NCBI GenBank assembly: GCA_963528625.1
Contig: CAURVQ010000027.1
Location: forward strand, 1-21,710
Direction of reading: 5' to 3'
Length of the DNA: 21,710 nt
Source: CALHVR01 sp963528625
GTDB taxonomy: Bacteria; Fusobacteriota; Fusobacteriia; Fusobacteriales; Leptotrichiaceae
Part shown: positions 1 through 8,067 of the stretch, one piece after another
Position numbering within the stretch: the first letter of the stretch is position 1
Layout: each line of letters begins with the position of its first letter
Translations under genes and position numbers: made by a program
The notes under the pieces: model-generated
What the model was told of the DNA's origin: nothing
Database searches by the model: none
Seen by the model: only the letters and a program-made list of their open reading frames with translations

Positions 1-314
1 TCTTCCTCTAATATATACTTAGTTTTTAGCTTATTTTTTATTTTAAAATCAATTATATATTTTGGATCAACATAGTCATCAACATAGTCATAATGTTTAA
101 CATCTATAGATTCCTTAGGTAATATTATATTTTTATCTTCTTCATAATATGTTAAAACTTCTTTTTTATATTTTCCATTATCATCAACAGGTTGTGCGGA
201 TAATAAAATATACATAATATATGCCAAAAACCGTATAGTTGGCATTGAAACATGCACTACTATAGCACAAGCTGATAGTGTAAACATTAATACAATAATT
301 ACTATTTTTTTCAT
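1..314 (-). CDS. Small lipoprotein, candidate immunity or accessory protein of the TPS operon (partial, C-terminus beyond window)
   Basis: An open frame starts with ATG at 314 and runs 104 codons without a stop to the window edge, so the C-terminus is missing. The N-terminus is a lipoprotein signal: Lys2-Lys3, a hydrophobic run, then the lipobox Leu13-Ser14-Ala15-Cys16. Cys16 would be lipidated; the next residue is Ala, not Asp. A second hydrophobic stretch follows at about residues 17-40 (AIVVHVSMPTIRFLAYIM...), which is unusual. After it the chain is polar, charged and Tyr-rich. The start lies one base after the tpsA stop (TAA-A-ATG), and the Shine-Dalgarno GGGAGAG lies inside the last tpsA codons, so translation is probably coupled. 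I do not recognise the family. By position (cdiB-cdiA-cdiI-like order) and likely periplasmic location it could be an immunity protein for the TpsA lipase domain. That role is inference. Confidence 0.72.
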   Translation of the reverse strand, partial: MKKIVIIVLMFTLSACAIVVHVSMPTIRFLAYIMYILLSAQPVDDNGKYKKEVLTYYEEDKNIILPKESIDVKHYDYVDDYVDPKYIIDFKIKNKLKTKYILEE

Positions 315-315
315 T

Positions 316-3300
316 TTATTTCTCTCCCTTCTTTTTTATAGGTAACACTAAGTTATTTGCTTTTTCATCAACTTTAACATTTTTATGGTGAGCAGTTAGA
401 TAAAATATCACTTCATCTGAAATCATTTTTATTATAGTTTCTAAACTGAAATTTTTTCCTAATTTTAGTATCTGATTTTCCCACCTTTCAAATTTATCAT
501 TTGAACTTAAAGTATTTATACCATTTTTAGAATTACTATAAGCTAAACCTTCAATATATTTAACATTTAAGAATTTTTCTATATCTATTTTTTCATTAAT
601 ACCATATTTCAATAATTTTTTATTTATAATATTAACTACTTTGTTCTTAATAATATTAGCTACTACTTTGTTCTTAACTATTAATAATCCCCCTACTTTG
701 ATAACATTTACTGCATCTTGAGCCATTAATATTCTTGTTCTTGTTTCTAAAACATTTTTTTTGTTTAACTTAACATCATTTAAGGATCCCTCAGAAGGAA
801 TTATATTTAATCTATCTTTATATCCAGATGAATCTTTTCCATTTTCTAATTTTTCCCTTTTTTTCATTTCATTTTCAATTATTTTATCCAATACTACTGG
901 CGACGGATCAAATGTTATTGCTTGAGTATTTTTCATTCTTTGTGTTAAATAATTAGCAATTCCACCTCCTAAAGAATGTCCTGTAAATAGTATAACTTTG
1001 TTTTTATATTTTTGATGAGTGTTTAAATATTTATTCATTTCTTCATACGCTTTTAAATACTGGTCATTATTTCTGTACATTAATTGCACATCATTGTATA
1101 CATCTGTAAATATTTTAGTTTTTTCGGTTCCTCTAAATACTACAATTAATTCTCCATCTTTTTCTAATATATAGCCATCTAATCCTGTTTTAGTATCTTT
1201 AATAGTTTCTATAAATTTTAAATTTCTATATTTTTTTAATGCTTCCTTAATTTTATTTATATTTATATATCCTAAATGTGCAATTTCTCTTATTTCATCT
1301 ACTGTATATCCTTTTGTATCTATAGCTGTGAATACACTGTTTGGATTATCTATAAATAATTTCATTGATTCTATTTCATCTATTTTTTCTCCTTTTAATA
1401 ACTCTTTTTTTAATAACATGTTTTCAGCAACTATTCTTTTTTGTTCTTTATTTAAATTTTTATATTTCAATTTATATTTACTAGGCAAATCTGCTTCTTC
1501 TAACCTTTTTTGCTCATCATTTATTTTTTTATCACTAAATGTTGGTACATATGTATAATTTCTAAGTTTACTCATTTCTTCCGTAGTTAATGTTCTTGTT
1601 TGAACATTTATATTTGTTTTACCTTCTTTAATTTCTTTTTGTTTATAATGTAATGAGTTATCATCAACTTCTTCATCTTCATATTTCCATCTTTTAGTTT
1701 CATAAGTTACTAAATCTTTCATGGTGTCTAAATCTAATATATCTACATTATTTATATTAATATATAAAACATTATCTTTTGAGGTTGCTGCTCTAGCTAT
1801 TTCTCCTTTAGAATTTGTAATATTATCAATAAAAACTACATCTTTAAAATCTTTTCCACCTAGTTTTCCTATTTCTTTATAATAAGCTTTAACTATAGAA
1901 ATTTTTTCATTATCATTTTTACTATTTTCTAATAAGTCTTTATATTTTCTTAACAATGTTTCAGTGTTGACATTATTATCTAACATTGCTTTTTGTATTT
2001 CTGAAAAAATATTTGTATTATTAATGCTAATTGTAGTATCTATTGCCTTTATATATGCCCCGGGTGTATTTATTACATTTTTAATATCATCAACTAATTT
2101 ATCTCTATTTTCTTTATGAATTAAGTCTGCATGTAAATCATAACTTTCTCCATTTATTTTTGCTGTTACGTTTTGTATTTTACCTTCTCTTGATATTGAT
2201 GCACCTATACCATATCCATCTTTTGATACATTAGCACCAACATTTGTATATTTTGGAGAATATTTATCATTTGCATCTAATGTAAATCCTATATTACCAC
2301 CTAATTCAAAATTATGTTTTTCATGTTTCTCATTTTTATTTTCTTTTTCAACTTTATTAGCTAATATCTTTATATCTTTAGCTTTTAATTCGTTATTATC
2401 ATAGCTTATATCTTTTGAATCATTATTTCCATAATTTCCATTTATACCTAAACTTGGTATTGATGTCATTAAATCATAAGATAAATTTAATCCTACTCCT
2501 ACATTATTACTTCTTGCTTCTTGTTTATTTTCACCTTGATTTAACTTAACCTTATCTGCTTTTATTTCTAATTTCTCTGCACTTATTTTTTGGTTAGTTA
2601 ATTCTACTGTATCTTTAGCATTTATTAATATATTGTTAGATTTAATATCTCCTTTTTCACTTTCTAATACATAGTTTGTACTATTTGTATTATTTCCACC
2701 AATATTTAATCCTATACTTGCAGTAATTAATTTGGATTTATCCCCAGTTGATATTACCTTATTTATATCATGTATTCCACTAGAAATATTTCTTACATCC
2801 CTAAATTTATTTGTAATATTATCTTTATTTAAACTTGATATATTTGAGGCAACATCTAATATTGGAGAACCTATCTTTGCAGTTAGACCTACATTAAATC
2901 CAAAATTATTATTCTCTACTTTTACTTCTTTTTTGGTATCTTTTAAGTGTATGTTATCTGCGGTTAATTTAAGATTATCAGAATATATATTAGCATTACT
3001 TGTAATGTCATTTTTAGCATCTATCAATATATTTTTAGATATTAAATTGCTTTTAGCATTTTCTTTAGAAACTATATTTTCTTTGTTGTTCAAGTAGTTA
3101 AATCCAATGCCTGCATCTATACCACTAAGACCTGTATTAAATTTAGCTTCAAAATCTAATTTTCTCTGCTTATTAATATTTGTATTATATAGCTCTTGTT
3201 CTAATATATCTACTTTATCTGAAGATATTTTAATATTTTCATTTGATATTAGATTTGAACCTTTTATCTTAGTACTTTTGCTTGAAATATTAATATTTTG

Positions 3301-5835
3301 AGCTAATAGATTACTTTCATTATTCATTTCTTTTTCTTCATAACTTTGTGTATTGTTGAATAAGAATAAAAATCTATTATCGTTATATCTATCTCTAGTT
3401 TCTTTCGTTTTTTCACTTTCAATATTTACATCATCTGCTTTAATATCAATATTTTCTTTTGCTAATAAATCACTTGACTTAATATCTAACTTGTTTGTAT
3501 CAATATTAATATTTTGAGCTGTTAATGTACTTTTTCTTAAACTTTCTTCTGATATATTTTCTCTTGATTCATGATTTGTGAAAAAGCCTCTATCATCTCT
3601 ATTTACAATAGATATATTCTCTTTTTCTTTTATTGAAGCTATTTTAATATTGGTTCCTTTTAAATCTAAATCCTTTATTGCTTCAATATCTGCTCCTATT
3701 ATTGATATATCATTTGCACTTAACTTAATATTATTATACAACAATTTTTGATCATATACATTTAATTTACTTGCATTTACTGTAATATTTGATTTCTTAT
3801 TTACTCTTTGATTTATACCATCTTCTATTTCTTTTAGCTTATCATCATGTATTTTAAATTCCTTAAATACTAATTTGTTTTTATCATATGATATATTGTT
3901 TAAAAACATTGGTGTTTTATAAAATTCACTTAATTTAGTGTATATTTCTTTTGTTTCAGTTGGTATTTCTACTTCTTTTGTATTTTTATCTACATTTTGT
4001 TTTTCATTCTCTATTATTTCATCATTATCTCTTGTCGTTTGTTTTACTCTATCTTTATCATATGCACTAAAGTTTACTGTTTCTGCATCTATCTCTATAT
4101 TATTACCTGTTAGTTTTGATGGATTAGCTTTAATATGGACTTTCCTTCCATCTGTTAAGGCTCTTTCATATCTTACATTATGTTCTATAGAACAAAATAA
4201 TATACCTAATCCCCAACACGTTCTATCTCCACTATATACTAAAGTTTCTCTACCATCTTGTAATAGAATAGTTTCATCACTAATACTTGAGGCATTATTA
4301 AATTCTTTAGTTTTAATTAAGTTATTATCATCTGCTAATATCTTTGCATCTTTATTATTAACTACATTTTCTACTTGTATATCAATATTTTTACCACTTA
4401 AAATAGAATAATCTGTTTTCTTATCTTTATTTGATAAAAATGCCCTTAAAGTCTTTTTACCTTCATCATCTTTTGTTAATGTTAATGAACCACTATAGTC
4501 ATTATCAAATCTTAGACTTCTAACATGTTCATCTTGATATTTATCTTTATATTTTTTCAATAAATACGCATATTCATCACCTGATAATATAGAACCTGTT
4601 TTATAGAATCTATTAATTGCAGCTCTTTTTGCACTATCTGTTTCAGTGAATCTAAAAAAGTTAAAATCTTTATAATTATCGCTATTACTTAACAACCATT
4701 TATCTAATGTTTTTTCAGTAAATATTTTTCCATTAAAAGCTTCCCATCTTTTTTTGTAAGTTCCAAAGCTTACAACTTCTCCTATATTATCTAATATTTT
4801 AGCTCTTATACTTAATTTATCATTTGCATATATTAAACTTCCATTAGTATTTTCTATCTTATCTTTAGCAATTAATGAGATATTATCACTAGTTAATACA
4901 CTTTTATTCTTGTTATATATATTCTTTGCTTCTATAGTCAAATTATTATTAGCCAAAATCTTATTATCATTATTAAAGTCTTCATCTACTCTAATGTTTA
5001 AATCATTAGATAAGATGCCATCAATTGTTGCTTGCGTTTTAGAATCAAGTGATACTTTATCTGCAACTATGCTTTTAGCACCTATTCCTGATTTAGTTGC
5101 AACTATTTTTATATTATCTCCGTATACACTACCAAGAATATCAGCACTAATTGGAACTCCTATTTCTCCATCTATTGTTTTTACAAGCTCTATATTTTCG
5201 CCATTTATGCTATATATATTATTCCCCGTTCTAATATCTAACTTATTTACTATTACATCTTTTTCAAGCCTAGCTACTTTTGATAATATATTAAGCTTAT
5301 TGATATTATTAGTATTTAATTCATCTAAACTTACTATTATTCCATCACCAACACTAATATTATCAATATCACCATTTTTTAATATTACTTCACCTGTAGT
5401 TAAAGTCATATCATGTATATTTAAAAATTTAGTACCATCAAGAGTTATTCCATTTTTATTAGCTACTATTACATCAAGATTATCTTTTGTTAATGCTTCT
5501 AAAACTCCTTTTATTTCTGTCTTATTAGTACTAGTAACTCTAAGTAAAGCTAATCTTGCAGGATCTTTTAAGTTTTTATTAGGATTAATTATACCCGCTA
5601 TATGACTTCTTCCTATGCCTGTTGCATTATTAATTACAGCTCCAGTCTTATCTATTGAAAGGTCAGTAAAAGTAGAATCAGATACCCCTTTTTCACTTGG
5701 AGTAGATATATTTATTATTTCTACACCATTATTTGATTTTTCTACATATACATTTGTTTTTCCATCTGGTGTGATATTTGAATATGCTATTAATGATAAG
5801 CATATTAATATTGACATATATTTTAATTTTTTCAT
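316..5835 (-). CDS. TpsA family filamentous hemagglutinin-like exoprotein with C-terminal class-3 lipase domain
   Basis: This 1839-residue protein looks like the secreted partner of a two-partner secretion system. A signal peptide (about 1-19, MKKLKYMSILICLSLIAYS) is followed by the TPS/hemagglutination domain (about 22-170), with INPNKNL at 83-89 and NKNGI at 126-130, resembling the NPNL and NPNG(I) motifs. Residues from about 170 to 1300 are mostly FHA-type beta-helix repeats (patterns such as AQNINI...ENIDIKADDVNI). A non-repetitive block at about 360-690 contains the only cysteines of the mature chain, Cys540 and Cys548. The C-terminus (about 1500-1839) matches class-3 lipases: FRGTE at 1567-1571 and the nucleophile elbow GHSLGG at 1619-1624 (Ser1621). 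Candidate acids are Asp1643 and Asp1687, and candidate histidines are His1816-1817. No VENN motif is visible. The start has AAGGAG six bases upstream, overlapping the tpsB stop. The target, bacterial competitor or host membrane, cannot be told from sequence. Confidence 0.9.
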   Translation of the reverse strand: MKKLKYMSILICLSLIAYSNITPDGKTNVYVEKSNNGVEIINISTPSEKGVSDSTFTDLSIDKTGAVINNATGIGRSHIAGIINPNKNLKDPARLALLRVTSTNKTEIKGVLEALTKDNLDVIVANKNGITLDGTKFLNIHDMTLTTGEVILKNGDIDNISVGDGIIVSLDELNTNNINKLNILSKVARLEKDVIVNKLDIRTGNNIYSINGENIELVKTIDGEIGVPISADILGSVYGDNIKIVATKSGIGAKSIVADKVSLDSKTQATIDGILSNDLNIRVDEDFNNDNKILANNNLTIEAKNIYNKNKSVLTSDNISLIAKDKIENTNGSLIYANDKLSIRAKILDNIGEVVSFGTYKKRWEAFNGKIFTEKTLDKWLLSNSDNYKDFNFFRFTETDSAKRAAINRFYKTGSILSGDEYAYLLKKYKDKYQDEHVRSLRFDNDYSGSLTLTKDDEGKKTLRAFLSNKDKKTDYSILSGKNIDIQVENVVNNKDAKILADDNNLIKTKEFNNASSISDETILLQDGRETLVYSGDRTCWGLGILFCSIEHNVRYERALTDGRKVHIKANPSKLTGNNIEIDAETVNFSAYDKDRVKQTTRDNDEIIENEKQNVDKNTKEVEIPTETKEIYTKLSEFYKTPMFLNNISYDKNKLVFKEFKIHDDKLKEIEDGINQRVNKKSNITVNASKLNVYDQKLLYNNIKLSANDISIIGADIEAIKDLDLKGTNIKIASIKEKENISIVNRDDRGFFTNHESRENISEESLRKSTLTAQNINIDTNKLDIKSSDLLAKENIDIKADDVNIESEKTKETRDRYNDNRFLFLFNNTQSYEEKEMNNESNLLAQNINISSKSTKIKGSNLISNENIKISSDKVDILEQELYNTNINKQRKLDFEAKFNTGLSGIDAGIGFNYLNNKENIVSKENAKSNLISKNILIDAKNDITSNANIYSDNLKLTADNIHLKDTKKEVKVENNNFGFNVGLTAKIGSPILDVASNISSLNKDNITNKFRDVRNISSGIHDINKVISTGDKSKLITASIGLNIGGNNTNSTNYVLESEKGDIKSNNILINAKDTVELTNQKISAEKLEIKADKVKLNQGENKQEARSNNVGVGLNLSYDLMTSIPSLGINGNYGNNDSKDISYDNNELKAKDIKILANKVEKENKNEKHEKHNFELGGNIGFTLDANDKYSPKYTNVGANVSKDGYGIGASISREGKIQNVTAKINGESYDLHADLIHKENRDKLVDDIKNVINTPGAYIKAIDTTISINNTNIFSEIQKAMLDNNVNTETLLRKYKDLLENSKNDNEKISIVKAYYKEIGKLGGKDFKDVVFIDNITNSKGEIARAATSKDNVLYININNVDILDLDTMKDLVTYETKRWKYEDEEVDDNSLHYKQKEIKEGKTNINVQTRTLTTEEMSKLRNYTYVPTFSDKKINDEQKRLEEADLPSKYKLKYKNLNKEQKRIVAENMLLKKELLKGEKIDEIESMKLFIDNPNSVFTAIDTKGYTVDEIREIAHLGYININKIKEALKKYRNLKFIETIKDTKTGLDGYILEKDGELIVVFRGTEKTKIFTDVYNDVQLMYRNNDQYLKAYEEMNKYLNTHQKYKNKVILFTGHSLGGGIANYLTQRMKNTQAITFDPSPVVLDKIIENEMKKREKLENGKDSSGYKDRLNIIPSEGSLNDVKLNKKNVLETRTRILMAQDAVNVIKVGGLLIVKNKVVANIIKNKVVNIINKKLLKYGINEKIDIEKFLNVKYIEGLAYSNSKNGINTLSSNDKFERWENQILKLGKNFSLETIIKMISDEVIFYLTAHHKNVKVDEKANNLVLPIKKKGEK
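3196..3303 (-). repeat. FHA-type repeat unit in TpsA (second clear copy)
   Basis: Residues 845-880 of TpsA repeat the pattern of residues 773-808: AQNINI, then a SNLI/SDLL step, then ENIxI and DxVxI. The units are 72 residues apart, and an 18-base stretch coding for (L/T)AQNIN is identical in both. A more diverged copy begins near residue 706 (SANDISI). These are filamentous hemagglutinin repeats expected to stack as a beta-helix. Confidence 0.6.
3412..3519 (-). repeat. FHA-type repeat unit in TpsA (first clear copy)
   Basis: Residues 773-808 of TpsA (AQNINI ... SSDLLAKENIDIKADDVNI) match residues 845-880 position by position over about 36 residues. Between the copies lies a variable charged segment rich in Arg, Asn and Glu. 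The arrangement suggests duplication of a beta-helix segment. Confidence 0.6.
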
Positions 5836-5844
5836 TCTAACTCC

Positions 5845-6957
5845 TTATATACTAAATTTAATATTAAATAAGCATCTAAATGATTTTGAATAATTTAAAG
5901 AAGTATCAACATTAAATTTCCATATTTTTTTTCTTATACCTAATTTCAAATCAGGATTTACCTCTTTAAAGTCTGTTACTAGCCCTATTTTTGAATATAT
6001 GCCTTTATGTTCAAGGTCTATACTTGTTTCTAGGCTATTATTATTCTTTTCTAAATGATTATTTATATTTGCACTAATTACTTGACCTTTATTTATTACT
6101 AACTTAGTATCAAAGCTTGGAATATTTTCTGATATATTGTAATTATATATATTCTCTAAATATATATTTTTATATTCATATTCATATCCTAAATGAATTT
6201 CATGTATTTTATCATTAGAGAGCAACACATCTTCAATATAGCTTTTTCTATTAGTGTAATCATATGCTGTTACTACACTTAATTTACTGACTTTATCTCT
6301 TTTAACTAATGTATTTAATTTTATTCCGGCTCTATGTGAATTTCCACTTACATCATATATATCATTATTACCTAATATTGATTTTTTATATTCTTTATAT
6401 GAATATGTTAGATATGTTTTAGTATTTTTAAATGGGAATGATAATTCTACTGTTAAATTATTGTTTTTCCTCGCTTTCTTTAATTCCTCAGGTTTTGGAA
6501 CTTCAACAATTTCACCTGGTTTTAATTCAACTTTCTTTTTTCTTTTTGGATTTATTGATTTAACAAAAGTATATGATATATTTAAGTTTTCATTAAGGAT
6601 AAGACCAGAACTCGATAAATCAACTGTATATCTATATATACCGTCATCAAATTTTTTCCCATAATTATCTATACCAAAATAAAAAGAAAATGGATTAGTT
6701 TTTGTATTAGTTATTACTACATTAACTTTTCCATTTTCTTTACTTGGTTCTATATTCACATTAACATTATTATTTTTTGCAAATTTAAAATTATCCACTA
6801 ACATATCAACATCTGATATATTTAATGAACTATTTGTTTTCAAATTAGAATTTATCCATATTATTTTACTATTTTCAGTACCATTATATGTTATTTTATC
6901 AATAATTGGTTTTGCATAGCATAAACAAGGCAACAAAAAGATTAATATTTTTTTCAT
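5845..6957 (-). CDS. TpsB/ShlB-family outer-membrane transporter, unusually short
   Basis: This 370-residue protein would be the outer-membrane pore that exports the TpsA encoded nine bases downstream. The signal peptide is about residues 1-15 (MKKILIFLLPCLCYA). Residues about 18-83 look like a single POTRA domain of the ShlB type (ITYNGT..., then VNVNIEPSKENGKVNVVI). The family-typical barrel entry follows at 90-131 (FSFYFGIDNYG ... GIYRYTVDL ... NLNISYT). The rest alternates like beta strands, with a long charged Pro/Lys/Glu loop at about 133-165. Typical TpsB proteins are around 550-600 residues with two POTRA domains, an N-terminal plug helix and a VRGY/F motif in barrel loop 6. Here the first POTRA and plug are absent and I find no VRGY/F. 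It may be a reduced but functional form or a damaged one. The start has AGGAG upstream. Confidence 0.82.
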   Translation of the reverse strand: MKKILIFLLPCLCYAKPIIDKITYNGTENSKIIWINSNLKTNSSLNISDVDMLVDNFKFAKNNNVNVNIEPSKENGKVNVVITNTKTNPFSFYFGIDNYGKKFDDGIYRYTVDLSSSGLILNENLNISYTFVKSINPKRKKKVELKPGEIVEVPKPEELKKARKNNNLTVELSFPFKNTKTYLTYSYKEYKKSILGNNDIYDVSGNSHRAGIKLNTLVKRDKVSKLSVVTAYDYTNRKSYIEDVLLSNDKIHEIHLGYEYEYKNIYLENIYNYNISENIPSFDTKLVINKGQVISANINNHLEKNNNSLETSIDLEHKGIYSKIGLVTDFKEVNPDLKLGIRKKIWKFNVDTSLNYSKSFRCLFNIKFSI

Positions 6958-6987
6958 GTATACTCCTAACTGTCCTTTATTATTATT

Positions 6988-7015
6988 ATTTTAACTTATT
7001 TTTTGAATTAGTCAA
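6988..7015 (-). promoter_or_regulatory. Sigma-70 promoter of the TPS operon
   Basis: On the minus strand TTGACT (7015-7010) and TAAAAT (6993-6988) are separated by 16 bases. Transcription would begin near 6981, giving a leader of about 25 bases that holds the tpsB Shine-Dalgarno. No other promoter is evident before tpsA or the lipoprotein gene, which supports one tricistronic unit. Confidence 0.7.
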
Positions 7016-7212
7016 TTTTTTTTATAAAAATTAAATACTTTTTTCCCTTTATATATTCTATTAAAATTTATTTCATCTATCTCTATAGATAATCTATTCA
7101 TATAGTTTTTACTAACCATCAAATAATCAACTAATCCAATATTAAATTACCTAATGCCTTAACAACCATAACTGTCATAATAATATAATTTTTCAAATTT
7201 CCCTACGGTTAA
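7012..7212 (-). pseudogene. Possible remnant of a decayed gene upstream of the TPS promoter
   Basis: The 347 bases between the flavin-reductase-like gene and tpsB (6958-7304) hold no intact gene. On the minus strand one frame from 7212 to the TGA at 7014-7012 reads 67 codons interrupted by only two TAA codons. It contains protein-like stretches, LTVGKFEKLYYYDSYGC and later GLVDYLMVSKNYMNRLSIE, and ends in a Lys/Phe/Tyr-rich tail. The last 44 codons are open, including a possible 35-residue ORF from ATG at 7119 without a good ribosome binding site. I cannot name the family. It may be a degraded gene or a chance open frame. The TPS -35 hexamer overlaps its stop codon. Confidence 0.27.
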
Positions 7213-7304
7213 TCACTACATTTTTTACTCTTTATGTATTTATAATCTTTTTAATACCTTCTCTTATATATATGCTTTATCTAATGTCACAACAATTTAA
7301 ATTA

Positions 7305-7883
7305 TTATTTATATCCTTTTTCGTTTATAAATTCTCCCTTATTTTTCACACTTTCAATATTTTTATCTAAATAACGATAAACTCTTTTTGAAGCATCTCC
7401 GAGGAAAAATACAGGATAAAATTTTTCATTATTAAAATTTAAATTTTCATTAATTAAATTTTCACTTACTAATCTTCTAGTAACTTTTGAAATTATATTC
7501 AAATATCCATCTATTTCAACTATCTTTTCTACTTTACATTCTATATTAATAGGTGTGTTTTTTAATAAGGGTGCATCTATCGTTTCAGAAATATCATAAG
7601 ATAATTTTAATTTACTTAGTTTATTATCACCACTTATAAAACCTGCTCCCTCTATTTCATACATCATTTCTTCTGTTGGAATATTTACACTAAATTCCAT
7701 ATATTTTTTTATATTATTTGCTAAATTACTTCCACCTGCAGTTGCTATTACTAACATATTCCCTAAACTATAAGAAGATGAATTTGTAGTTATATTATAT
7801 CCAAATTTAGAATCTTTATATCCAATTATTATAACTGGAAAACCATAATAAAATTTATTAGTTTGTAATTCAATTTTATCCAT
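7305..7883 (-). CDS. Flavin reductase-like (FMN-binding split barrel) domain protein
   Basis: This 192-residue protein resembles the flavin reductase-like family (FMN-binding split barrel, also called the DIM6/NTAB group). The N-terminus has the family layout: a strand reaching GFPVIIIGYKDSKFGYNITT, then NMLVIATAGGSNLANNIKKYMEFSVNIPTEE. In relatives the corresponding loops hold the flavin phosphate. The central part (about 75-135) has IEGAGFISGDNKLSKLKL followed by a CKVEKIVEIDG strand. The substrate is unknown; such proteins reduce flavins or act as flavoprotein oxidoreductases. It appears to be monocistronic, between the ppiD-like gene and the TPS operon. The start is well supported by AGGAGG about six bases before ATG. 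No functional link to the TPS genes is evident. Confidence 0.72.
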   Translation of the reverse strand: MDKIELQTNKFYYGFPVIIIGYKDSKFGYNITTNSSSYSLGNMLVIATAGGSNLANNIKKYMEFSVNIPTEEMMYEIEGAGFISGDNKLSKLKLSYDISETIDAPLLKNTPINIECKVEKIVEIDGYLNIISKVTRRLVSENLINENLNFNNEKFYPVFFLGDASKRVYRYLDKNIESVKNKGEFINEKGYK

Positions 7884-7913
7884 AAATCCTCCTAACTATC
7901 TTTATTGTTAATA

Positions 7914-7941
7914 TCAATATAAAAATGTAAAATTGTGTCAA
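7914..7941 (-). promoter_or_regulatory. Putative promoter of the flavin-reductase-like gene
   Basis: A perfect -35 box TTGACA lies at 7941-7936. The best-spaced -10 is TATTGA at 7919-7914 (16-base spacer); an overlapping TATATT would leave only 14. The leader to the start at 7883 would be about 25 bases. The -35 is convincing and the -10 is weak. Confidence 0.5.
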
Positions 7942-8067
7942 AACCTAAATTGAAATAGTAAGTATCACAAAATTACTAAAAAAATACACTCACTTAAAAT
8001 ATGTAAAAATTGTAAAGGCTATGAACTTTTTTCTACACTCTTTTCTTATCCTTTATTTTTTTTATTT

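Noticed and set aside
2732..4411. Other plus-strand open frames opposite tpsA
   Set aside because: Same reason: antisense shadows of a repetitive AT-rich gene with no family resemblance and no start signals.
4910..5605. Long plus-strand open frame (about 230 codons) inside tpsA
   Set aside because: It lies wholly within the tpsA coding region, has no ribosome site, and its Leu/Ser/Ile/Phe-rich translation is what the reverse of Asn/Asp/Lys/Ile-rich codons yields.
316..5835. Classification of TpsA as a pore-forming hemolysin
   Set aside because: The C-terminus has a clear lipase elbow instead; FHA repeats alone do not support pore formation.
7012..7119. A 35-codon ORF (MVSKNYMNRLSIE...) as an independent small gene
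   Set aside because: No ribosome binding site, no separate promoter, and the frame continues upstream as if part of a longer broken gene; kept only as a possible remnant.
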